A stretch of 64,000 nt of DNA from Lagopus muta (lineage: Eukaryota; Chordata; Aves; Galliformes; Phasianidae). A program made the translations under genes and the position numbers. The notes beneath the pieces are model-generated. The model saw nothing but the letters and a program-made list of their open reading frames with translations. It was not told the DNA's origin and did no database searches. Positions within the stretch are counted from its first letter, which is position 1, and each line of letters begins with the position of its first letter. Location: NCBI RefSeq assembly GCF_023343835.1, contig NC_064433.1, forward strand, positions 53,472,871-53,536,870, read 5' to 3'. Below are positions 56,401 through 64,000 of this stretch, piece by piece.

Positions 56401-58727
56401 AATTGCTTGAATTTGCAAGCTTTGTAATAAGTCACAATGCTTGGGTGGGGATATTTTTATATATACTGGGTGTTTGTCTTTGTTGAAGAGTTTATGTGTT
56501 CTACATCTCAGAATCACAGAATCACAGAATGGCCCGGGTTGGAAGGGGCCTCAAGAATAAAGAATCTCCAACCCCCCTGCCACCGGCAGGGCCTCCAACC
56601 TCCCCATTTAATACCTGACCAAGCTGCCCAGGGTCCCATCCAGCCTGGCCTTGAACAGCTCCAGGGATGGGGCATCCACAACCTCTCTGGGCAGCCTGTT
56701 CCAGCACCTCACTCTCATAGGAAAGAACTTCCCCCTGACATCCAACCTAAATCTTCCCTCCCTCAACTTAAAACCATTTCCCCCTGTCCTGCAGTTATCT
56801 ACCCTTTCAAAGAGTTGACTCCCCTCCTGTTTGTAGTCTCCCTTTAGGTACTAAAAGGCTGCAATGGGGTCACCCCACAGCCTTCTGTTCTCCAAGCTGA
56901 ACAAGCCCAGCTCCCTCAGCCTGTCTTTGTAGGGCAGATGCTCCAGTCCCCTAACACCCTTGTGGCTCTCCTCTGGACCCTCTTCAACAGCTCCCTGTCT
57001 TTCTTGTACTGGTGGCTCAATACTACTTTAAAAAAAAAAAAAAAAATAGAACTACTTCAGCCTGTTAATTTAAACTGTATTTTGCACTGAGTTGTCCAAA
57101 TTCTGAAAATTCAGATGAAATGTGTTTAACACTAAATACATTGCCACATTTCTCATAAAAATAATACATGCAAAAATGAGGTGTTTTTATGAGCTGCATA
57201 TATATTTGCCATGAGAATAAATTTTGTGTTGCTTACCACACTGTTGAATTAGGAATTTCTGGATCACTGTGATGGCTTCTGAGTGGAGGGGACTCTAAGA
57301 CTGAACTAAGCCAAAAAATTTATTACTCTTTCTGTGGAGACAGCTCTCTGCATTATTAGTTCTGTTTTATGATGGTACTCAGTTAATGGTATTTGTATTT
57401 GTGTTTCTATGAAATATGATGCTGTTCTGATGGATGGGTGCAGGCAGTGAAATTATGGGTGTGGATTTCCAGTCTTGCAGACAGATTATAAAGCAACTGA
57501 ACTACTAATAAAAATGTTTCAATATTATACCAGGTGCTTGCATCATTTTAGATGTTCTGTGTTGGGGAAGGTTAGCATGTTACCTGTGCTTTGGCAAGAA
57601 GGAGATTTACATATGCTCTGAATTTGTATATTAAAATATATATATTTTCAACATGTTCAGTTCCTTTTTTTTTTAATAGACATGTAACAAAATAATGTTT
57701 TATATTCCACATCTTTATTGCATTTTTATCATTAAGCATCAAACAAAAACATTCTTCAAAGGTTCCTACTTTGCACAGATAGTTTTGTCCTTGATGGGAT
57801 GGATGAAGGTGATCACATACGGTAGATGTTATACCAACCATATTGTTTGATGCAGTAGTGGGTAGCATAGTGAAAACAGTAGTGATAAAGACTATTAAAA
57901 TTTCTCAAGTGCTTGATGTATAATACAACTTATATTATGTCTGGAGAGCAAAACACTTTTCTGTATTATTTTTCAGAAACATATTACTATATATCTCCTT
58001 TGGTTGGTGCCTTTTTTTTGGCTCTGACTCCTATGGGGATTGTCATAGCTGCCAAACACCCAGCTACTAGAACTGTTCTCCATTCAGGATGGGAGCCTGT
58101 TATAACTGCCATGATTATAAGCAGGTGAGTCTGTTGTGGTTTGCCTTGGCTCTCCTCTGTCTCCATATATCTAATTTAACTTTGCTTAAAAGAAACATTT
58201 AAGGAGCGTCTAGAATATGGAGGCTAATCTTCCAAAAATTAGGAAGTTGCATAGTTAAGTCATGGTTTAGAATGAGTGGAGAAGGTAACAATACACTGTG
58301 GAAATGGTTCAGCAGCAATGTGTCATATCTAATGAAGGAAATGGTGAGCTACTCAAACTATTCATCTCCTGCAACTTTTTATCAACACTGTGATTTAGTC
58401 AAATGAAAGCTATGAATCTTGAAAGATGAGCGACTGCATGAAATTCTGTTGTCTTTGTTATACAACCAGTTGTAATATTTAAGCCAGTAACTGTAGCAAG
58501 TTAATGAGGTTGACAAGTAAATAAGGTTAGTAAGATAAACTGAGAAGAAAATTGTGATATTACAAGGATGAGATTACTAAAACAGTTTTGTAATAATGAC
58601 TAATGTGTCTGTTTGCCTTATTCTAAACATTGTACTTTGTCTTTCAGTATTGGTGGCCTTATTCTGGACACAACTGTATCTGATCCAAACTTGGTTGGAA
58701 TTGTTGTTTATACCCCGGTAATCAATG
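40704..58727 (+). CDS. SLC41A2: SLC41A2, Mg2+ transporter (seven coding exons, 3' end missing)
   Basis: SLC41 proteins are membrane Mg2+ transporters with two MgtE-like integral domains. The start ATG is at 40894 (A at -3). Coding exons join in phase to 419 codons (the last split) of about 573 in human. Residues 1-155 are a hydrophilic N-terminus with an LNLLLSMVP segment and a Tyr/Ser/Asp-rich stretch. The first membrane segment, [20 protein letters not shown], begins near 159. Then come [20 protein letters not shown] near 196, [14 protein letters not shown] near 250, [20 protein letters not shown], and [20 protein letters not shown] at the right end. The remaining human exons (GGNLVAIQASR onward and the second half of domain two) were not found before base 64000. 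SLC41A2 is preferred over SLC41A1 by the N-terminal sequence and by gene order. Confidence 0.93.
41545..41550 (+). terminator. SLC41A2: Intronic poly(A) signal after SLC41A2 exon 2
   Basis: AATAAA lies 97 nt after the weak donor of exon 2. If intron 2 were not spliced, the frame would end after 12 extra residues and this signal could end the transcript. Use is not proven. Confidence 0.3.
41594..41641 (+). other. SLC41A2: Candidate in-frame cassette exon of SLC41A2
   Basis: A 48-nt open segment lies between a strong acceptor (tgctttcccttccag) and a strong donor (TTG|gtaagt), between two phase-0 coding exons. Inclusion would insert 16 residues, [16 protein letters not shown], after GMVLDIVQ without breaking the frame. 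Known SLC41A1/A2 proteins, as I recall them, go straight from DIVQ to HWEVF. Real use is not shown by the sequence alone. Confidence 0.4.
42668..42748 (+). repeat. Short CR1-like 3' tail
   Basis: AAATGATCTATGAAGGTCCC followed by TTCCAACAGGAATTACTCTG resembles a plus-strand CR1 terminus. Confidence 0.6.
44446..44553 (+). CDS. SLC41A2: SLC41A2 exon 3
   Basis: Acceptor tttaaatag, donor GCA|gtaagt. It encodes [20 protein letters not shown] then [16 protein letters not shown], the core signature of the first MgtE-like domain. Length is 108 nt, phase 0 at both ends. Confidence 0.96.
45430..46720 (-). repeat. Possible ancient LINE (L3/CR1-like) remnant
   Basis: Phrases such as GTGCATGACCTTGCACTTGT, then ATCCTCAAGGTCATCCAGTT and later GAGAACAGGTGCGATGTTGT follow the order I remember from old amniote L3/CR1-type LINEs read on the minus strand. 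The copy is heavily diverged and the boundaries are guesses. Confidence 0.35.
47862..48572 (-). repeat. CR1 LINE fragment, host of a nested insertion
   Basis: It begins ttcatagaatcacagaatca and runs through the CR1 3' region and ORF2 end to about 48.57 kb. It is interrupted at about 48174-48293 by a second CR1 3' end, after which GTTGACTCCCCTCCTG resumes the expected order. Confidence 0.9.
48174..48293 (-). repeat. CR1 3' fragment nested in an older CR1
   Basis: It begins tcataaaatgcctgggttg and ends near CCACATCCAGCTTGGG. It breaks the host between CTACCCTTGTACAGAG and GAGAGTTGACTCCCC. Confidence 0.8.
49636..49707 (+). CDS. SLC41A2: SLC41A2 exon 4
   Basis: Acceptor ttgacag, donor CAG|gtaagt. 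It encodes [20 protein letters not shown] and ALKQ. Length is 72 nt, phase 0. Confidence 0.95.
50556..50700 (+). CDS. SLC41A2: SLC41A2 exon 5
   Basis: Acceptor tttttccag, donor CAAG|gtaaaa. It encodes [30 protein letters not shown] and [18 protein letters not shown], which contain two membrane segments. Confidence 0.95.
50701..52248 (+). other. SLC41A2 intron 5
   Basis: AT-rich intron with no repeat or gene recognised. Confidence 0.85.
52249..52395 (+). CDS. SLC41A2: SLC41A2 exon 6
   Basis: Acceptor gaatctag, donor CTTG|gtgagt. It encodes [40 protein letters not shown] and ISQGLYACL. The [15 protein letters not shown] stretch is the conserved MgtE/SLC41 pore-region signature with its acidic residues. 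Confidence 0.96.
52560..52870. promoter_or_regulatory. Intronic CpG-rich segment with CTCF-like motif
   Basis: CpGs are dense here compared with the surrounding intron. CCGCTAGGGGGCGCT at 52742-52756 is a near-consensus CTCF core on the plus strand. A regulatory or insulator element is likely, but occupancy is inferred. Confidence 0.5.
52952..53318 (-). repeat. Diverged CR1 LINE fragment
   Basis: tagaatcattaaggttggaa, then CCTCTATGACCATCCAGTCC, CTGGGCAGCCTGTGCCAGTG and CCATTCCCTCTCATCCCATC, in the order of a minus-strand CR1 3' region of another subtype. Confidence 0.82.
55841..55950 (-). repeat. Short CR1 3' fragment
   Basis: It starts tcatagaatcatagaattgc and continues with AAAAGACCTTGAAGATCATC. 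Only about 110 nt remain. Confidence 0.85.
56510..57022 (-). repeat. CR1 LINE fragment
   Basis: It starts cagaatcacagaatcacaga and runs through the 3' region to CTCCCTGTCTTTCTTGTACT. A poly(A) run follows at its right end near 57030. Confidence 0.9.
57977..58124 (+). CDS. SLC41A2: SLC41A2 exon 7
   Basis: Acceptor tttttcag, donor AGCAG|gtgagt. It encodes [40 protein letters not shown] and PVITAMIIS, closing the first MgtE-like domain and entering the linker. Confidence 0.95.
58648..58727 (+). CDS. SLC41A2: SLC41A2 exon 8 (last in window)
   Basis: Acceptor gtctttcag, donor AATG|gtaaga. It encodes [20 protein letters not shown] and YTPVIN, the start of the second MgtE-like domain. The following exon was not found to base 64000. 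Confidence 0.95.
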
Positions 58728-61700
58728 GTAAGACCATGGCAGGATTGTATAATTCAATATAGCAATCGATGCACCTTCATTTGATAAAAGTCTGTTACAG
58801 TAAATGGTTTTTATGCAAATTAGGATCTGCTATATTCATTGCAAGTCTTGATTTTGATGTCAACAGTTGTTAATTTGAACTCCCAAGGAGAGCTTCTTGA
58901 TCCTATTTACAACTATTAAAGTATTAAATGTGAGGAACATAAACCTAAAGCATGCATTAAGAAACTATGAAAATGGAAGTAGAGGTATATACAAGTATTA
59001 CCAAATAGAATATTGAAACTGTTTTGACTGAGGAAAACGTAAATAAAATTTTATTTCAAAGGATTTCCTTTTGGACATCCAGGAGCAAATTTTCAAAAGA
59101 GTATTTTAATATTTACTTGCAACATATGTAAGTGTAAGAACTAACACAGATACTACAGGCAAATAAATAGATTTGTAAAGAAGTATTTGTATTGGTTCCT
59201 ATTTTGTGGTGCACTTTCCAGTTGTGAGAATGTGTTGACGATAATTTACTCCATGAATTAGAATTTTAACATGTAATGTTAATATCAAGCCAAATTTTGT
59301 ATGAATATCTGATATCTTATTAGACTTAGTCTGAATGTTTTGTGAAAATGCATGTTTTTCAAATGTTTTTACATCAACATCATATGATTGATATGTAATT
59401 AGTTTGCAGTAATTATAATAACCAGATATATTTCCACTATACTGCTGCCTGGCTCTTCTTATCCTCTTTTGTATTTCTTTATTTGATTTTGTACATTATT
59501 TTGCACTTTAATGCATTGCTATTTTTAAAACCATTTCTCCAGTTATCAAGATGTTTCCGACTTCTGATTTTGGCTCACAGAGTGCTTTGACTTATCGTAA
59601 CTTGGCCTTTGCAAATTCTCTAGGGGCACTTTTTTCTGAGGTATCAATTAAATAAATTATAATCACTAATTTTGCTCACCATCTTTGATAACAGAATGTT
59701 AATATTAATGATGAGTAATATTTTTGAAACACATTGCCCATTGTATAACTAATTGCCAGAGGTTGCTAATGTAAATGTGGCATGGGGTAGCATCAAAACA
59801 TCTTGCTAACCTTTATTACGGTCAAGAATTAGTTTATCTGTTTCTGTGCCCGTTAGGCAAGCTGTTTTGTTAAAGGAGGAAATTGTGTTACTTTGATGGA
59901 AGCAAGTTTTTTGCAAATTCATGTTAGCTCTTGTTTTACCACTTTTATGTCTTCTCAACACTTACAAATTGTCTGTTTAATAATTTGTTCCAGTACTTGT
60001 CTAGGAATAAATTCCAGTGACATGCAGATTCCCCAGGTGATTTTTTTTTGGTCCTTAGAGATACAGTTTCTGTTTTCCCTATTACAGCTCTCTGGTATTT
60101 GCTAACCTCCAAGATAATCAGTTTCCAAAAATGATCCCTGATAATTCATGGATTGTTCATCTGGCTCTCTAAGGACACTCTAAACTTAAATTGAATTTAT
60201 CCTCAGGCACTACAGACTTAATATGAACAAGTTTGTGATCAGGCATCTCCATTTTTTACAAAGACAGGATACAAAAGGAATCATGTATTTCTATGTTCCA
60301 TAAAGCAGGTTGCTTGTTCTTCCTTCCCATTACAGTCCTATATTTCCTTTTTTCTTTTTTTTTCTTTTTATTTATTAAATGTGAAGCATTTCAGTATTGT
60401 AACTTCTGTTCTTTGCTGACTGTAAATTGATTTTTTACTCTTCAGTCTTTATGCTCCTTGCTTGTGCCTGTCCTTTATATTCATTTAAAATTAGAAGCAT
60501 TTGCATCTACTTTTATTTTGTTTCGTTTTGATTTCCAGATATCTAAACAGCAGAGCAACTATGATGACCTTCAGCTTTTACTTTCTTTACTTTGTTTTAC
60601 AGCTTTACATCTGAAAGTTTTCTCATAATAGTCCTCTTTGGTTACTCCCTAGATTAACTTTCATATAGAGGAGGATCCTGTTTTCTTGTTAGTCAGGTGC
60701 ACTCAAAGCCCTTAGCAGTGGTCCTGCTTTCTTAGACGATATGCATCGATTACAAATGCAAACAACTGTCTAGCAATTGTTTTGTACTGTTTTCCATCAG
60801 ACTTCTATCTGCTCCAGTACAGTATCAGAATAGTTCTGGATTTCCTCCATAGACTTGCTTGTTCTAGTCTTGCTGCCTACAGCACGTACAGATCTCAAGG
60901 GCTCAGGCCTTTCTCAAGGCCTCGTGCTCCTTCCAAATGTTGCAGTGATGATGTTCTTTTACCTTACAGCAGTTATGGACTGCTGTTGTACGTGGAGCTC
61001 TGCATCCTGTTCAAGGTTGGCTTCTTTCACAGAAATTAGCTGTGAAACCTGAGTTGCCTGCATGTTTATATTTTACCTTTTTACAATTTTTAGCTAATGA
61101 TTAGACTTAAGTAAATAATTGTAACTGCTAGGAGTGACAGCTTGCTATAAACATACCTCTAGAGAAAATGTTAAATGCCCCATTTTATTTCTTATTTTCT
61201 TTCACAAGTTAATAAATAGAATTAAGGCAATAGTACATACATTCTTTTGAACTGTCTTGAGAGAAAATGAACTAGCCAAATGCTATACATTGTTCTGGAT
61301 GATTAGCTGGCAGGTCAAAAGATTCTTGAAGAATTAGGCAGGTGGAAAGAGGGAAAGCTGGGGCTACTGCAGTAGACTTGTAGCTGTAGCAGTTCCACAG
61401 GGGTTCTCTGCTGATTCCTGTGGTTACTGCACCACTCCTATTCTAAATGCTGAATTTTTATGGATATCTTGTGTTTCAAGGCTGCTCAGCCTTTGACATT
61501 TGCACTCCTGGACTACTGTGCAGTGCCTGAGAATGTTGTTTTCCAGGCCATAAGAGGTGCCTAATCCCATGGCTCATTGGGTTTTTCACACTTGGTACGA
61601 GTAAAGCTGTCTTTTCCCAGTTCTCAAGGTTTGAATGTCTTCAGTAAGTAGTAATGTCTGGACCATCAGCTAGTTGTTCGTTGTCTTGTGTCCATATATT

Positions 61701-64000
61701 TGAGGTTCTTTGCTATCATCTCAGACTGTAACAACAGAAACCTAATCTTACAGTTAAAAAAGCACATCTGTTGACACTCATTTACTAACCTAAAAGGTGG
61801 GCTAGGCCACTTAATAGACGGCTTTTAAAATATTACTGTTGCTGAAAGCTTTCTCTATGAGTGCTTTCCTGTCCTTGGAATTCTTGTTGTAAGCATAAAC
61901 AGTGAAAGCTGCCAAAGGGTTTCCCTCGCAAAAAGCTTTTGAGGTGCATTTTTCCTTCTCCTTTAGAGACTGTTGCTCCTATCTCATAGGGAAACCTGAA
62001 GGGAAAATTTTAATCTATTGGGATTATGCCGACCAAAATCTGAGGACAATATAAATTTACTGGTGATCTCAAACTGTCACTGGTATTTTCAGTGCCAGTT
62101 GGGTGTCTTGAAATCCTGGACAGTATGGCCTGCACTGCAGGTGTTAGACTTCCTGCGTGTGCCATTGAATGACTTTTGACGTGGTCCTGTTAAGTGGTTT
62201 GTGTATTCTTAGATGTGGGACAAGTCACTTTCATCACATATGATTTGGAACCATGTATCTTTTCGTTTAAGAAATATTGGTCTAGAATTTGAACAACCTC
62301 AAAGGCTCCTACTCCTATTAACAATAATTACAAATATTTGCCAAGAATATTAAATAGTTCTTAAGCAGACAGACATTTTATAGTGAACTTTACTGCTGCT
62401 GGGCAGAAGTGTTTTACAACCATTTTTCCATTTTTCCCTTGTTAAACACATTTCTTTAGATGAATAATTATTTTTAAATCTGTAGTTGGCTGGGTTAAAT
62501 TGTAACTCTGCTTTTTGGAAATAAATAAATCATTTTGTGGTTTTAGTCATCATGATACTTGCAGTCTAGTTGAGGCTTAGATATGTGTTTGATGTACTGA
62601 AGTTATGAAGAACATAACTACCAGAAGATACCAAAAGTTGATCTTTATGTTTTCCAATGGATGAGAAGGTTAAAATTTGCAAATCTTCTCACAGCATCAC
62701 AGTATGTCAAATTTGGCTCAGGAACTGCAATTTGCAAGTAACTGAGTTCCTTTTTTTTGCAGGAAAAAGATAGCACTTTAAACAATTACATGCTTCAGAA
62801 TAATCAGAAGAAATGAACTAAGGTGCAGTTACTAGATAAAGCCACTTTTTCATATTCCTTCTATGCTTGTACAAAACATTATGAGAGTTACTGCATAATA
62901 ACCAGCATTTCAGTAGATGTCACTCCATTTTTATGCATTTTGTAGAAAGGAGGTTCTGCAAATTAATTCCAAATATGCCTGAAAATCAGAACCACTTTGT
63001 AGGCTTCAGATAGAAAAACTTGCATTTACATATGGTTTGAAACAAGACTCTTTAAGGGTAACACCAACCACTTACAATAGTTCCTGCTCTTGGGCTGCAC
63101 AAATTACAAGAGCATTTGATATGGGGAGGAAATGAATGTAGAGCAAGGAATATTAAAAACATGTATGAGAAAATTTTACACAAAACTTATTGAGTGTCAG
63201 TTAACTTGGAGATGAAAGTTAAGCTTATGTAATATATTCCCCAAATTATACCTTTTTTTAATTGTACAATTAGTAGGAAAATTGAATGAGTTTCAAGCTT
63301 TTCAGAAATCTTTTCCTTTAAGTTATGAGAATGTGGAAAGAAAACACAGAAATCACTCCTCCTCAGAAAGTAAAATGTATTTTTTTAGTTGCTTTATGTA
63401 TTTTGCTCTGTTATAAGATGGTTGTACTCTCAGCTTTCATGCAACAAAGAAATACTTTGATTAGAAGCCAATCATTGTCTTAGTTGAGTTTCTGAAAATT
63501 TCCTCTGCAAATTACAAAGATATTAGCATACCTTTATGGTATTAGAGCAAATTGGCTGAGTAGCACAGTAGCTTTTATCTTGAATTGGAAAGCATGTAAG
63601 AGTCTTACAACACACCTATGCTGAATGAGAACTTAATAGTTCAGTCCTTATTTTGGTATGAAAAGGGAGGATTTTGATTCTGCATATTTAATTCTCGTTC
63701 ATTACTAGGTGACAGTTCTATTGCTTTTTAGTTGCTAGTCTGTACAAGCAAATCTTCACAACCTATGCTGTAATAGATGTGAGTTCTTTCTTCTAAGTAT
63801 TTTTACATTTACATATAATACTTAACTATTAAATATTATACATTTTTTACAAGATTTCAGTAGTGATTGTTGTCTTTTGGGCTTCTCTTAAAAATGGGCC
63901 TATGAGTCCCAGCACTCGCCAGTGCTAAGGGGAAACGTCACTTCCTTCCACCTGATGACAATGCTGTTCCTAAAGCAGGTCAGAATACCCTTGTCTGCCT
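58728..64000 (+). other. SLC41A2 intron 8, open at the right edge
   Basis: At least 5.3 kb of AT-rich sequence with no coding exon that continues the transporter. A part around 61.5-62.3 kb is somewhat richer in GC and may be an old interspersed repeat. No RNA gene or CR1 copy was recognised. Confidence 0.7.

Larger units (their letters stand above)
52396..57976 (+). other. SLC41A2 intron 6
   Basis: About 5.6 kb. It holds a CpG-rich segment with a CTCF-like motif at 52.56-52.87 kb, three minus-strand CR1 fragments (53.0-53.3, 55.8-55.9 and 56.5-57.0 kb) and a 17-nt poly(A) run near 57030. Confidence 0.85.

Noticed and set aside
56437-56847. 136-codon plus-strand open frame
   Set aside because: Antisense translation of a CR1 fragment.
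58728-64000. Remaining SLC41A2 exons
   Set aside because: Searched by eye for the expected GIGGNLVAIQASR coding segment after an acceptor. Nothing matched, so the exons are taken to lie further right.

Overview
The window is a piece of a bird genome, probably a galliform. Genes are split into short exons with consensus GT-AG junctions and long AT-rich introns. About 17 fragments of the avian LINE CR1 are scattered through it, and one CpG-rich block marks a promoter. Three genes were recognised by translating exons and checking that codon phase is kept across every splice junction. In order they are ALDH1L2 (+), NOPCHAP1, also called C12orf45 (-), and SLC41A2 (+). The same three genes lie together on human chromosome 12q23, which supports the calls.

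1-27.0 kb: ALDH1L2, the mitochondrial 10-formyltetrahydrofolate dehydrogenase. There are 22 coding exons (numbered 2 to 23 by the usual 23-exon model) giving 905 codons plus a stop. Exon 1, with the mitochondrial targeting sequence, was not found and probably lies left of the window. Exons 2-8 encode the formyltransferase/hydrolase part, exons 9-10 the phosphopantetheine carrier domain, and exons 11-23 the aldehyde dehydrogenase domain. 27.0-29.3 kb: the tail-to-tail space where the 3' ends of ALDH1L2 and NOPCHAP1 face each other.

29.3-32.3 kb: NOPCHAP1, a four-exon gene on the minus strand encoding a 155-residue box C/D snoRNP assembly chaperone. 32.1-33.3 kb: a CpG island that looks like a shared promoter firing leftward into NOPCHAP1 and rightward into SLC41A2. 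It carries an ETS motif, an inverted CCAAT box and a CTCF-like motif.

33-64 kb: SLC41A2, a Mg2+ transporter of the MgtE-like family. Seven coding exons (419 codons, the last split) are present, and the last exons lie right of the window. Its large introns hold most of the CR1 copies and a small CpG-rich segment with a second CTCF-like motif.

No new multi-gene system was found. The observations most worth checking are an in-frame 48-nt candidate cassette exon in SLC41A2 with an adjacent intronic poly(A) signal, a short upstream ORF that would span an exon junction in the SLC41A2 leader, a GC-AG intron and an unusual carrier-domain residue in ALDH1L2, and the two CTCF-like sites.
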